Shown piece by piece: positions 8,392 to 18,448 of a DNA stretch of 64,000 nucleotides (position 1 is its first letter; each line of letters opens with the position of its first letter). Position numbers and translations under genes: made by a program. Origin of the DNA: Bradyrhizobium elkanii USDA 76 (lineage in GTDB: Bacteria > Pseudomonadota > Alphaproteobacteria > Rhizobiales > Xanthobacteraceae); assembly GCF_023278185.1 (NCBI RefSeq), contig NZ_CP066356.1, positions 3,402,001-3,466,000 on the forward strand, given 5' to 3'. The notes under the pieces are model-generated. The model was not told the DNA's origin. It was given only the letters and a program-made list of their open reading frames with translations, and did not search any database.

Positions 8392-9915
8392 ATGGAAGCT
8401 TTCGGTCTCCTGCTGCACGGCTTTGCCGTCCTATTGACGTGGAAGACGCTGCTGTTGATGATGGTCGGCCTCGTGCTCGGCATCTTCGTCGGCGTGCTGC
8501 CCGGGCTCGGCGGCCCCAACGGCGTCGCGATCCTGCTGCCGCTGACCTTCACGATGGACCCGACATCGGCCATCGTGATGCTGTCGTGCATCTACTGGGG
8601 CGCGCTGTTCGGCGGCGCCATCACCTCGATCCTGTTCAATATTCCGGGCGAAGCCTGGTCGGTCGCGACCACGTTCGACGGCTATCCGATGGCGCAACAG
8701 GGCAGGGCGGCCGAAGCGCTCACCGCGGCGTTCACCTCCTCCTTCGTCGGTTCGCTGGTCGCGGTGCTGCTGATCACCTTCCTGGCGCCGATGATCTCGT
8801 CGTTTGCGCTGAGGTTCGGCCCGCCGGAATTCTTCGCCGTCTATCTCCTGACCTTCTGTTCCTTCGTTGGCCTCGGCCGCGAGGCCAAGCACAAGACGGT
8901 CATCTCGATGTCGCTCGGGCTGCTGCTCGCCGGCGTCGGCATGGATACGGTGTCCGGGCAATTGCGCATGACGTTCGGCTCCGCGGAGCTTCTGCGCGGC
9001 ATCAACTTCCTCGTCGCTGTCATCGGCCTGTTCGGCATCAGCGAGATCCTGCTCACGATGGAGGAGCGCCTCGCGCTGCGCGGACACGCCGCCGGCATCA
9101 GCCTGCGCGCCGTGCTCTCGGTGTGGAAGGACCTGCCGAAATACTGGGTGACGCTGCTGCGCTCGTCGGTGATCGGCTGCTGGCTCGGCATCACGCCGGG
9201 CGGCGCGATCGCGGCCTCCTTCATGGGCTACAACCTCGCCAAGCGCTTCGCCAAGGATCAGGAGAGCTTTGGCAAAGGCCGGATCGAGGGCGTGTTCGCG
9301 CCGGAGACCGCCGCGCATGCCTCGGGCACCTCGGCGCTGTTGCCGATGCTGGCGCTCGGCATTCCCGGTTCGGGGACCGCTGCGATCCTGCTCGGCGGCC
9401 TGATGGTATGGGGCCTCAACCCGGGGCCGCTGCTGTTCGTCGAGCACAAGGATTTCGTCTGGGGCCTGATCGCCTCGATGTATCTCGGCAATGTCGTCGG
9501 CCTGGTGCTGGTGCTGACCACGGTGCCGATCTTCGCCTCGATCCTGCGCGTGCCGTTCGCGGCCGTAGCCCCGATGATCGTGGTGTCCTGCGCGATCGGC
9601 GCCTATGCGATCCAGAACGCGATGTTCGATATCTGGCTGATGCTGGGCTTCGGCGTCGTCGGCTACGTCTTCAAGAAGATCGGGATCCCGCTCGCGCCGT
9701 TCACCCTGGCATTGGTGCTCGGCAACCGCGCCGAGGATGCGTTCCGCCTCTCGATGATCGGCTCCGGCGGCGACATGAAGGTGTTCTGGTCGAACGGCCT
9801 GGTCGGCACCATCACGACGCTGGCGATTGTACTACTGTTCTGGCCTATAATTGATAGCGCGGTCGCTGCCGTGGCGCAGTTGCGGCTGCGACGGTTCCGG
9901 CGACCGTCTAGCTGA
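8392..9915 (+). CDS. tctA: TTT transporter large membrane subunit TctA
   Basis: Large permease subunit of 507 residues, the usual length, with about 11-12 hydrophobic segments. The TctA signature is clear near the N-terminus (GIFVGVLPGLGGPNGVAILLPLTF region) and repeated in the second half (IPGSGTAAILLGGLMVWGLNPGP), reflecting the internal duplication of the family. It drives ion-coupled uptake of the ligand delivered by the periplasmic receptor. It is the last gene before an abrupt change to AT-richer DNA, and no gene is seen in the 241 bases that follow. Confidence 0.93.
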   Translation: MEAFGLLLHGFAVLLTWKTLLLMMVGLVLGIFVGVLPGLGGPNGVAILLPLTFTMDPTSAIVMLSCIYWGALFGGAITSILFNIPGEAWSVATTFDGYPMAQQGRAAEALTAAFTSSFVGSLVAVLLITFLAPMISSFALRFGPPEFFAVYLLTFCSFVGLGREAKHKTVISMSLGLLLAGVGMDTVSGQLRMTFGSAELLRGINFLVAVIGLFGISEILLTMEERLALRGHAAGISLRAVLSVWKDLPKYWVTLLRSSVIGCWLGITPGGAIAASFMGYNLAKRFAKDQESFGKGRIEGVFAPETAAHASGTSALLPMLALGIPGSGTAAILLGGLMVWGLNPGPLLFVEHKDFVWGLIASMYLGNVVGLVLVLTTVPIFASILRVPFAAVAPMIVVSCAIGAYAIQNAMFDIWLMLGFGVVGYVFKKIGIPLAPFTLALVLGNRAEDAFRLSMIGSGGDMKVFWSNGLVGTITTLAIVLLFWPIIDSAVAAVAQLRLRRFRRPSS

Positions 9916-10156
9916 AGGCGAGAGTTGAGGCCTGGGTTTTCGCGAGATGTGGTCGGCTGCAGGATATCTCCCAAACCGGCGGCCTATCACCTGCTCTCCT
10001 GGACACTTGACCAAAAAATGAGTTGTAACGGGCCTGTTTCGTGTCCTAATTTTGTTGCCCTGTGGGACTGCCGACGTTACTAAGCCATGCATAGCGGATC
10101 GCGATCGCGCGTACGGCTGAATCTCTCAGCCGAGAGCTTGATGAGGATGTTAACCG

Positions 10157-11464
10157 GTGTTGGCCGCGCTTTTGGAAAAAATCAGATCACGAGACTCTAT
10201 AGTCGGCATTGTTGGTCTGGGCTATGTGGGGCTACCACTCCTCCTTCGCTTCAGCGAAGTGGGATTTAGGGTAATTGGTTTCGATATCGACAAACTGAAG
10301 GTTGATGCTCTTAATGCTGGCCACAGTTACATTGAGCATATTCCTGCCGATCGTATCGCTCAGGTGCGCACAAGGGGTTTTGAGGCCACGACAGATTTTT
10401 CACGCGCAGGTGAGGCCGACGTACTGATCCTGTGCGTGCCGACGCCTCTCAACAAGTATCGTGAGCCAGATCTCAGCTTTGTGATTCAGACCACGGACAC
10501 GCTCGTGCCGTACTTGCGGAAGGGCCAGCTGTTGTCACTTGAAAGCACGACCTATCCTGGAACGACTGATGAAGAGTTGGCGCCGCGAGTGCAGTCGTGT
10601 GGACTGACCATCGGGCAAGACGTCTTCCTAGTCTATTCACCCGAGCGCGAAGATCCAGGAAACGCGACGTTTTCAACCCAGACGATACCAAAGATATGCG
10701 GTGGCGTTACCAAGCATTGTCTAGACGTTGGGATGGCGCTGTACGGGCAGGTGATTGACCGTGTCGTTCCGGTTAGTTCGACGCGCGCGGCAGAACTAAC
10801 GAAACTCCTCGAGAACATCCATCGTGCGGTCAACATCGGTCTCGTCAACGAGATGAAGATCGTCGCCGACAAGATGGGAATCGATATTCACGAAGTAATT
10901 CGTGCTGCCGCAACGAAACCATTTGGATTCGTGCCCTACTATCCGGGTCCGGGGCTAGGAGGACACTGTATTCCCATCGACCCATTTTACCTAACTTGGA
11001 AGGCGCGTGAATACGGTGTGAATACTCGCTTCATAGAGCTTGCGGGCGAGGTGAACGCGGCGATGCCGGACTATGTCATCACCAAGGTAGTGACAGCTCT
11101 CAATAAGGTCCGCAAATCTTTGAACGGCGCATCCGTACTGGTGTTGGGAATTGCTTACAAGAAAAATGTCGATGACATGCGGGAATCTCCCGCAGTGGTT
11201 TTGATGGAGAAGCTACAGGATTTGGGAGCTAAGGTTGCTTACAGCGATCCCCACGTGGCAGTTTTTCCGAGGCTTCGTCACCATACATATTTCGATTTAT
11301 CGAGTGTGTCGCTAACGCCAGACACCATCGCATCATTTGATTGTATTGTGCTGGCCACTGACCACGATCGGTTTGACTATGCGATGATCAGAGATCACGC
11401 ATCTATCATCGTCGACACGCGTGGCAAGTACCTCGATGCAGCGGACAATATTGTGAAGTCATGA
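10157..11464 (+). CDS. wbpA: UDP-N-acetyl-D-glucosamine 6-dehydrogenase (WbpA-type)
   Basis: Cytoplasmic NAD-dependent enzyme that oxidises the 6-hydroxyl of UDP-GlcNAc to the uronic acid. The 435-residue protein has the dinucleotide-binding [16 protein letters not shown], then [44 protein letters not shown], and the catalytic cysteine in [18 protein letters not shown] (about residue 269). These fit WbpA/WlbA-locus dehydrogenases better than UDP-glucose dehydrogenase. No ATG is in frame, so GTG 10157 after GAGGATG is used. It is the first gene of the AT-richer segment, and its stop overlaps the next start (ATGA), so the two are coupled. Product feeds the ManNAc3NAcA route. Confidence 0.88.
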   Translation: MLAALLEKIRSRDSIVGIVGLGYVGLPLLLRFSEVGFRVIGFDIDKLKVDALNAGHSYIEHIPADRIAQVRTRGFEATTDFSRAGEADVLILCVPTPLNKYREPDLSFVIQTTDTLVPYLRKGQLLSLESTTYPGTTDEELAPRVQSCGLTIGQDVFLVYSPEREDPGNATFSTQTIPKICGGVTKHCLDVGMALYGQVIDRVVPVSSTRAAELTKLLENIHRAVNIGLVNEMKIVADKMGIDIHEVIRAAATKPFGFVPYYPGPGLGGHCIPIDPFYLTWKAREYGVNTRFIELAGEVNAAMPDYVITKVVTALNKVRKSLNGASVLVLGIAYKKNVDDMRESPAVVLMEKLQDLGAKVAYSDPHVAVFPRLRHHTYFDLSSVSLTPDTIASFDCIVLATDHDRFDYAMIRDHASIIVDTRGKYLDAADNIVKS

Positions 11465-12522
11465 TGAAGAAACTTTCGCCAGTAGTCGATGGCAAGGTAC
11501 GCTTTGCGCTAGTCGGATGCGGTCGTATCGCCCAAAATCACTTCGCTGCCATTCAGCAGCATGCCAACTCAGCAGAGATTGTCGACGTGTGCGACGTTGA
11601 TCCCAATGCTCTCGAAGCGGCAGGCAAGCTAACAGGCGCACAAAAGTGGACGGATCTGGGTGCCATGCTCACGTCCACAACCGCGCACGCCGTGGTGCTG
11701 GCTACGCCGAGCGGCCTACACAGTCAGCAAGCAACGGCCATCGCCGCCACCGGCCGTCACGTTATCACCGAGAAACCGATGGCTACGCGTTGGCGCGATG
11801 GCCTTGCAATGGTAGAAGCGTGCGATAAGGCAGGTGTACACCTTTTCGTCGTGAAGCAAAATCGGCGCAATGCAACTCTGCAATTGCTAAAACGTTCGCT
11901 CGATCAGGGACGTTTCGGTCGAATCTATATGGTCAATATCAACGTATTCTGGACACGCCCGCAGGAATATTACGACAGCGCGAAATGGCGTGGGACCTGG
12001 GAGTTCGACGGTGGTGCCTTTATGAATCAGGCCAGTCACTATGTCGATCTCCTGGATTGGATGATCGGGCCTATTGAAAGCCTACAAGCTTATACCGCGA
12101 CACTGGCGAGGTCTATCGAAGTGGAAGACAGTGGTGTCGTTTCAATTCGCTGGCGCTCCGGCGCTCTCGGCTCAATGAACGTCACCATGCTGACCTACCC
12201 TAAGAACCTTGAGGGTTCCATTACAATTCTCGGAGAGCGTGGGACTGTTCGTATCGGCGGCGTTGCCGTTAACCAGATCCTCCACTGGGAGTTTGCGCAG
12301 CAAAGCGATGACGACAAGGAGATCGCTAACGCAAGCTATCACACCACGTCCGTCTATGGATTCGGTCACCCTCTCTACTACGCGAATGTGGTCGACGTTC
12401 TGCGAGGAAAGGCAGACCCCGAGACGGATGGCCGGGAAGGTCTTCGTTCTCTTGAGGTCCTGACTGCGATTTATCGTTCAGCGCGCGATGGACGACGTGT
12501 TCATCTTCCGCTCGACGTTTAA
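11461..12522 (+). CDS. wbpB: UDP-GlcNAcA 3-dehydrogenase (WbpB/WlbA-type oxidoreductase)
   Basis: Gfo/Idh/MocA-family oxidoreductase of 353 residues. It would oxidise C3 of UDP-N-acetyl-glucuronic acid so that an aminotransferase can add nitrogen there. Visible: [16 protein letters not shown] (NAD site), the EKP motif in [42 protein letters not shown] with the catalytic histidine, and [15 protein letters not shown]. This pattern is that of Bordetella WlbA rather than plain inositol dehydrogenases. It overlaps the wbpA stop by four bases. A second family member lies at 45552-46613; the two differ clearly in sequence and composition. Confidence 0.87.
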   Translation: MMKKLSPVVDGKVRFALVGCGRIAQNHFAAIQQHANSAEIVDVCDVDPNALEAAGKLTGAQKWTDLGAMLTSTTAHAVVLATPSGLHSQQATAIAATGRHVITEKPMATRWRDGLAMVEACDKAGVHLFVVKQNRRNATLQLLKRSLDQGRFGRIYMVNINVFWTRPQEYYDSAKWRGTWEFDGGAFMNQASHYVDLLDWMIGPIESLQAYTATLARSIEVEDSGVVSIRWRSGALGSMNVTMLTYPKNLEGSITILGERGTVRIGGVAVNQILHWEFAQQSDDDKEIANASYHTTSVYGFGHPLYYANVVDVLRGKADPETDGREGLRSLEVLTAIYRSARDGRRVHLPLDV

Positions 12523-12843
12523 CGTGTTCTTGGACTAGAAACTGCGGCCCTCACGGGCAACGTCCGCCAGTCCGCTCGCTGCTTTACGAATTTAGGCAGA
12601 CGCTTGGCGGCTTTGTGGATGCTGCTGCGATTGCAGCAAAAGAGCGGATAGGAGCAACTCAAGACGTCGGGCCGCTGACTCGCCTGTTGACCTGATACGC
12701 TGATGCAGGCATCAGGCTAGGACGATTCTGAGGTTGTGGCCGCGGACATGTTGAAGTCTTCGCTGAGCAGCAGTCCAAGATTGGCTTTTCGAGCAGCGTT
12801 TCGCCGCGAACTTCCAGGCCAAAGGCCGTTGTTTTGTGACAAA
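12523..12843. other. Gene-free spacer after wbpB
   Basis: 321 bases between wbpB and the converging truncated acyltransferase. No frame with a convincing product is seen. The text looks scrambled rather than regulatory, possibly the remains of a mobile element, but I cannot name one. Confidence 0.4.
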
Positions 12844-14803
12844 CTATCTTATGCCCGCATTGGTCGGTTCAGTATCGGCACGCGCTTGTTTGAGGTCGCT
12901 TAGCTTGCTTAGGAATTGCCGCCACATGCTCGCTGTGAAGGTCGCGGTCAAATGGTGAGTATCTTGGTAGATTATTGATCCGCTATTTTCGGCTGAGCAG
13001 AAGTTCTCGTCACAAACTTGATTAGAAAAGTCTAAGGTGGAAATTTCATGTTGATGTGAAGTCAGCATCTTTTCGTCAACAGGCATTCCGTTCAGTGCAT
13101 CGTGTCGGTTTCTTCCGCAGAGTCCATAAGATTGAAGACAATCGACATAGGAAGGCAGCATTTTCGGATTATCCCGTATGAGCAATAAATGAGATCCCGT
13201 CTTCAAAAGAGTTGTCATCATTACGTCGGTTGCGCGAACCCACTCTTTCCTTGCTGCGGGTCTATCTAAAACTTCGCCTGTGTTTGGGTCTCGTAGCCAA
13301 CCATAGTAATGCGAATAATTGGCCAGGATAATCAGGTCGGGCCTTAACTGGGATATCTCCTCTGTCACGGCCGCGCGCCATTTGCTGCAGGCCGCGTAGG
13401 GGATCTTTCCTGGTGGATACCACATCGAAGCATCCGCGGAGGGGCAGCTTGTCTTTGTGCGTACTAAAACCTTCCATTTCGCTTGGGTCGCGGCCTTAAC
13501 GAGAGGGGCGAACCACTGCGCGGCGTGGCTGTCGCCAAAAAGCACGACCGTCTGCGACGCGCCGCTCTCGCCATATACGCATGGGGGTTGTGTAGTGCTG
13601 TCAAAGTCCAAGTGGCAGTGATCCGTGTAGTTCTGTCCGAAGTCATTCTGCGCTGCCGCGATGCTAGTCGTTCTTGCGCCGGATGGAGATATTCGCAAGG
13701 TGACATCTATGAGATTGCCAAGCGAGATGATGAGAGCCAACGTTGCGACCGCTGTAATTAGTCGCAGAGCGGGCAACGGCATGCTCTCCGATCGATGGAT
13801 TGGTTCTTCGACGAATTTGTATGCAACGACCGCGAGAATTGTGAACGCCGCAATGGCAGTGGTCTTGGCAACCCAAGAATCTGGCCAACATTCAGTTGCA
13901 ATAGCTAGTAGAGGCCAATGCCAGAGATAGAGGCTGTACGATCGATCGCCGATTTCCACCATCCGTTTGTTAGATAGGAACGACTTCAGGTAGGAGGGTG
14001 AGGCCGAGCCGATCAATATCAAGGCAGCCGCGGTGGTCGGTAATATAGACCAGATACCGGGATAGGAGACGTCGTCGTTTAGGAGGAAACAGCAAAGCAA
14101 AAATGCGAGGGCTCCCGCGTATCCAATCGCGCTCCTCAATCTTTCACTGACCTTTCCGAAATGAGAAAAGTGAACGCCGATAAGGCCGCCCAAGACGAGT
14201 TGCCAAATTCGGGTCTCGGTATGAAAGAAGGCGAAGGGGCTCCCGTGTTTCTCGATAGCGTACAGGCCGAATGCAAATGAACTGACGCAGATCAAAGCTA
14301 GGGTGAGGGTGAGCCTACGTCTTGACCATCGCAAGAGCGGCGTGGCCGCTGACAGTACAATGGGCAGAGCGATGTAGAATTGCTCCTCGATCGATAGCGA
14401 CCAGAAGTGAAGTACCGGGCTTGGAAGGTCGTTAGCTCTAAAATAATCGAACGCATTATTCGCGAAATGGTAATTCGACCAGAAACCTGCCGCCGAGATG
14501 ACGTCAGGATAGATCGTTCGATATCGATAGGAGGGCAGCAGGAGTGCGCTACTCAAAAGTACAAATATCAAGACGAGTGCAGCATTCGGAATAAGTCTCT
14601 TGGCGCGTCTCCCCCAAAAACCCAAGATGTCGATTCGGTGCGTCGCCAAAATCTCATCAATCAATGTGCGAACAATCAGTGCGCCGGAGATGACGAAGAA
14701 CAGGTCCACCCCAATGAAACCACCGGGTAGCCATGCATTGCTGCTGTGATAGATGATGACTGCAAGGATCGCGAGCGCGCGAAGTCCTTGGATTTCTGGA
14801 CGC
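12844..14803 (-). pseudogene. Acyltransferase 3 / SGNH fusion (OafA type), 5'-truncated at the IS1380 end
   Basis: Integral membrane O-acyltransferase with a C-terminal SGNH hydrolase-like domain, a type that O-acetylates surface polysaccharides. Homology begins at about 14802 with RPEIQGLRALAILAV, the family N-terminus, directly at the left end of the IS1380 element (14804). No start codon lies in that part: reading upstream it meets a stop inside the IS. The first possible start is a GTG at 14709 in the middle of GGFIGVDLFFVISG, which would leave 621 residues without the first helix and its conserved histidine. The SGNH part keeps VVLFGDSHAAQW and ends near DTHHLT. The gene is otherwise intact, with about ten membrane segments. 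I infer recent inactivation or loss of its original start. Confidence 0.75.
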
Positions 14804-16428
14804 CTAGCCCGTCCTATTCGTGAGAGTGCGTTTTTCTAGTCCGATTGATGTGGCCGCACATCTGCTCTGACGAGGCGCACAGGATTGCCTTCGGCTTTTC
14901 GCCGCCTGACGACCGGTACTTTGCAACGCGCTTGAGGGATGGGTTGGGCGAACGGGGGCGGACGCCCCGCCGGTCAAGGACCGAGCGGCAGCAGCGCGCC
15001 GGGCAAGCCGCAGATCAGGTCGGCTTCGGGACATGCCGCGGCAAACGCAAGGCGAATGCGGCTCGTGGTCTCGACGACACGGGCGGCGATTTTCAAGAGC
15101 CGAAGACGCAGCGTCGCGAACTCGGCAGCGGCCAATTCCCGGACTTTGGGAATGGCGTCGCGCACGGTCAGCATCAGCCAATAAGCGGCCGTATGGAGCA
15201 CGAGACGGACCTGGTTGGCGAGCGCCGAACGGCAGCTGGTGCGGTCGGAGGCGAGCTGCGTCTTATGCAGCTTGATCAGATTCTCGGCTTGGCCGCGCGC
15301 GCAATACAGGCTGTCGTAGATCCACTCGGCCGAGCCGACATCGAGGCTGGTGACGACGAAGCGGATGTCGAGGCCGAGCATCGTCGCCTCAATACGGGCG
15401 ACGGTGCGCCGTTCGCGATCCCAGGACTTTGCCTTGTGGCGCGTCTCGGTATAGCCACGCAGAACCGGCAGGTTCTCGATGGCGCGTCGGGTGCGGATGT
15501 CGTCGGCGACCTCGTCGACTTTTCTGGCGAGAGGCTTGGTGCCGGACAGACCGAAGATGTAGTCGATGCCGTTGGTCTCGCACCACGCCATTGCCTCCGG
15601 CCGGGCATAGTGCCCGTCGCCACGGAACGTAATTTGCGTGTTGTGCCATCGCGTCCGGATATGCCGTACCAGGCGGCGCAGATGGGCACGCACCTCGACG
15701 CCGCCCGGCGTCTTGCCGGGCCGCAGCACGACGGCCACGGGCCGGCTCTTCTCCGTGTCGTAGACGTGGATCGGCAGGAAGCAGCGTTCGTCATAATGAG
15801 CGTTGAACAGCGAGAGCTGCTGATGGCCGTGGACGACATCGCAGGTATCATCGATGTCGAGCGTGACGGATGCCGGCTCGCGCGGGTAGCTATCCATCCA
15901 TGCGTCGACCAAAATGTAGGTCAGTCGGATCACGTCGCGCAGGCGCGGAGCATTCTCCAGCCGCGACAGCGTCGGTTGGGAACACAGATCGCGGCCCGTG
16001 TCCGGCAGCCGTCCGCAGGCCAGCTTGAATGCGGGATCGGACCGCAGATGATCGAGGTCGTCGGCGTCCTCGTAGCCGCAGCAGATCGCGAACATGCGCG
16101 CGCGGAACATATCGACAAGGCTGTGCACGACCCGCGTCGGATCGCGCCGATCCGGGAACACCCGGGCCAGATTGTTGGCCAAACCGAGACGCCGCTCGGC
16201 CATCGCCAGAAGCATCACGCCCCCGTTCGAGGTTAGGCGCCCACCATCGAAGGCAGCTGTGACTTTCTTGGCGTGAACGGCTGGAAACGAGAAGGGCGGA
16301 ATCGTATCGTCGGTCATGGCGGGCGTGGCGTTCGCGGTTGGAGGTGATGGGGTTGGCTTCGCAACCGAATCCTACGCCGCATCAGCGCTTTACCCCTCAG
16401 ACGCACTCTTACGAATAAGACGGGTTAA
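14804..16428 (-). mobile_element. IS1380-family insertion sequence, complete
   Basis: About 1625 bases bounded by imperfect inverted repeats. The left end reads CTAGCCCGTCCTATTCGTGA and the right end is the complement of TTAACCCGTCTTATTCGTAA; homology continues inward to GAGTGCGT. It holds one full transposase gene. Flanking bases (GACGC on the left, GTTGAAG on the right) do not form a direct duplication, so one flank was probably deleted or rearranged after insertion. Its left end abuts the truncated acyltransferase. Confidence 0.8.
14974..16317 (-). CDS. IS1380-family transposase
   Basis: Full-length DDE transposase of 447 residues. The three acidic positions are visible as LDIDDT (about residues 153-158), FRGDGHYARPE (about 231-241) and the glutamate in ARGQAENLIK (about residue 345). 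The N-terminus FSFPAVHAKKVTAAFDGG and SNGGVMLLAMAERRLGL match the group. No frameshift or internal stop is seen, so the element could be active. Long open frames on the opposite strand here are mirror frames of this gene. Confidence 0.92.
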   Translation of the reverse strand: MTDDTIPPFSFPAVHAKKVTAAFDGGRLTSNGGVMLLAMAERRLGLANNLARVFPDRRDPTRVVHSLVDMFRARMFAICCGYEDADDLDHLRSDPAFKLACGRLPDTGRDLCSQPTLSRLENAPRLRDVIRLTYILVDAWMDSYPREPASVTLDIDDTCDVVHGHQQLSLFNAHYDERCFLPIHVYDTEKSRPVAVVLRPGKTPGGVEVRAHLRRLVRHIRTRWHNTQITFRGDGHYARPEAMAWCETNGIDYIFGLSGTKPLARKVDEVADDIRTRRAIENLPVLRGYTETRHKAKSWDRERRTVARIEATMLGLDIRFVVTSLDVGSAEWIYDSLYCARGQAENLIKLHKTQLASDRTSCRSALANQVRLVLHTAAYWLMLTVRDAIPKVRELAAAEFATLRLRLLKIAARVVETTSRIRLAFAAACPEADLICGLPGALLPLGP

Positions 16429-17580
16429 GTTGAAGAAAGATTGAGTGACTCCCGATCATTTCTGTGCCGAAACGTGGAGTCGCGGTCGTGCCGCGTCCAA
16501 AGAAACCGGCGCGAGCGGCCTATTAGACGCGGTAGGTGATCAGCCTCCGAAACGAGACTATCAAGCATGAAGAGATCGAGCGCGAGGCAGAGGTTTTATT
16601 TGTGTTGAATTCTTGCTTCTCGATAGTGGTCTGAAATCGTATCATCGGTCATGGCGGGCGTGGCGTTCGCGGTTGAGGTGATGGGGTTGGCTTCACAACC
16701 GAATCCTACGCCGCATCAGCGCTTTACACCACGCTCGCCAGCCTCTCAGGCGCCCTCTCGCGAATAAGACGGGCTAGTCGACTGCGATGGTTCTGTCTCG
16801 GGGAGCAAGGCTTTAGCATCTTTATTGAGTTCACGGCGACCATACGCGGGGGACCTGGCCTGAGCAAGCGATGCGCAGAACGTCTTCAGTCGCACGCAAT
16901 TCGTTCCACTACATCCTTGTTTCAGATCAACCATAAGTAGATCGCGTCAAAGGGACCTATCCAGCTTGATGCTGGGTAGATAGTCCGAAACCACGGGGCC
17001 ACTAATGTCCCCCATTTCATGGGCGCGAAATCACGCGTGCAGTACTCATTGACAATTGACACACAGACTCGCGCCGGCTGTGGAGCATGGTCGCCTCAGG
17101 CTTGTATTTTCTGGCACTCGGCGCAATCGCCTTGCTAAGAATTGGAAGATTGCGGTTGCCGTTGGTTTTGTGCTGAACGCTGACGATGCGCATCGGCAGA
17201 TCGACAAGAAGGCCTACTAACGGCACGTGGCGACTCGGCCGGCTGAAGCCTAGACCAGAACGATGCAGCCGACGTGCTCGCCTCGGCAGCATCGGGGAAG
17301 GCCAGCGGAATGGAGCCCGAGCTTTCCGACCACAAGGAACACGTCACGGCCGAGTAATTGAGTACAGCTTCCGCGAAAGAAGTTACGGCTGCCATCGGTT
17401 GGGTGGGGATCGACTGACAGTTTTTTCATTCAGTTCGTCCGAGAGCCGGATTAAGCCGGCTCGTATAATCGAGAAATGGTGGGCCTAGTTGCGCGACATG
17501 AAAACGCTGGCGGGCGTTGTACCTGTGCTCGGCGCAACAGGGCAGGGGCTAATTGAATTCTTGATCGCAAATAAGCTGAA
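16429..17580. other. Scrambled gene-poor stretch with an IS fragment
   Basis: About 1.15 kb between the IS1380 element and the small genes near 17.6 kb. Apart from the IS1380 end fragment at 16634-16777 I recognise no gene, RNA or hairpin. Open frames are short, on both strands, and lack family motifs. Confidence 0.5.
16634..16777 (-). repeat. Fragment of a second IS1380-type element (transposase-start end)
   Basis: 144 bases match the right end of the intact element at about 16301-16428: the first codons of the transposase, its upstream leader (GGCGGGCGTGGCGTTCGCGG) and the terminal repeat ending GACGGGCTAG. The outer part differs, so it comes from a related but not identical copy. Only about eight codons of transposase remain. 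It has the same orientation as the intact copy. Confidence 0.75.
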
Positions 17581-17787
17581 TTATCGTCTCTCGTCGTCTG
17601 CGCGGGCCGTGGACAACAAACGCGGCAGCGGTGCCATTTGTGGCCGGGGTTGTGCAACCACTTGATGGCCTTCGTCGCTCGCTTCTTCCGCTCGCCAATG
17701 GCGGCGTCGGGCGACGAGGCCGACGAGCACAAATGCGGCTCCAACACCGATCATAATAGCGGGAACTAATCGCTCCCAATCCTGCAT
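17581..17787 (-). CDS. Small single-span membrane protein, hypothetical
   Basis: About 68 residues from ATG 17787 (MQDWERLVPAIM). One clear membrane span, IMIGVGAAFVLVGLVA, is followed by the basic RRRHW, which favours a cytoplasmic C-terminal tail. A TTG at 17799 would add four residues and overlap the stop of the upstream gene. I recognise no family. It lies in gene-poor accessory DNA just after the exported-protein gene on the same strand. It could be a chance frame, but span plus coupling makes it worth keeping. Confidence 0.35.
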   Translation of the reverse strand: MQDWERLVPAIMIGVGAAFVLVGLVARRRHWRAEEASDEGHQVVAQPRPQMAPLPRLLSTARADDERR

Positions 17788-17795
17788 TAATGTTG

Positions 17796-18092
17796 TCAAT
17801 GGTCACTACCTGCGTGATCCGCCGTCGGTTGCCATCGCTCCTTCCCGCACTTGGCCTCGATCAAATCGAACAGATCGTCCCCAGCAATGTTCATGAAATT
17901 TCGGCCAACCGCGCGGACAGCGACAGTTATCGATGTGGTATTTCCGACGTCAAAAGTCGTCGGGGCTCCGACATACCACGTGCCGTCCGATCGCTTCGAA
18001 AACGCCGAACAGTCGATCGTGTTAGGCTGGGCGGCAGCCGTAGTCACGAGGCCGATTGATCCGATAAAGGTACAAAGGATATTCTTCAACAT
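17796..18092 (-). CDS. Small exported protein, hypothetical
   Basis: 98 residues from ATG 18092. The N-terminus MLKNILCTFIGSIGLVTTAAAQ is a good Sec signal peptide with cleavage after AAA or AAAQ. The mature part (NTIDCSAFSKRSDGTWYVG, then DLFDLIEAKCGKERW) has two cysteines that could form a disulfide bridge in the periplasm. Similar short secreted proteins are, from memory, common as hypotheticals in Bradyrhizobium. The frame is open upstream to 18263 but that part is arginine- and cysteine-rich without structure, so the inner start is chosen. No function is assigned. Confidence 0.55.
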   Translation of the reverse strand: MLKNILCTFIGSIGLVTTAAAQPNTIDCSAFSKRSDGTWYVGAPTTFDVGNTTSITVAVRAVGRNFMNIAGDDLFDLIEAKCGKERWQPTADHAGSDH

Positions 18093-18301
18093 GGGTGGAC
18101 TCAAAATTGAGGGACAAAATTGGCATGTAGGTTTTATGCAATGGTGCCAGGGGCTTACAAGCCATGAAATCCCCGTAGAATTGCGGGGGCAACGGCGCGC
18201 TGCGTTCCGTGTGCGGACCGCCAGCCAAAACCCTCGACCACGTTGACGGAAGCAGTATAGCAACGCTCCTATTACGACCTTGCGCCAGGGGACGGACCAA
18301 G

Positions 18302-18448
18302 ATGTTCGTTATTGTGCTAGTGCTAATCAGTGGTGTCTGTTTTTTTGCAGGTTGGCGGTTAGGTTATGCCAAAGGATACGAACGGGGACAGCATTCCGCT
18401 GCCTGCTTGTTCGCGAACAAGGCTATCCGATCGAGTATAGCCGGATAG
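18302..18448 (+). CDS. Possible small membrane peptide
   Basis: 48 residues starting MFVIVLVLISGVCFFAGWRL, one hydrophobic span followed by GYAKGYERGQ. The upstream bases (GGGGACGGACCAAG) offer only a weak ribosome site. No family is recognised; a chance frame is quite possible. Confidence 0.25.
   Translation: MFVIVLVLISGVCFFAGWRLGYAKGYERGQHSAACLFANKAIRSSIAG

Noticed and set aside
9916..10156. JUMPstart/ops element or tRNA attachment site before the polysaccharide locus
   Set aside because: No GGCGGTAG core and no tRNA-like cloverleaf were found in the 241 bases.
14845..16236. A 463-codon open frame on the + strand opposite the IS1380 transposase
   Set aside because: Reverse-strand shadow of an intact transposase with visible catalytic motifs.
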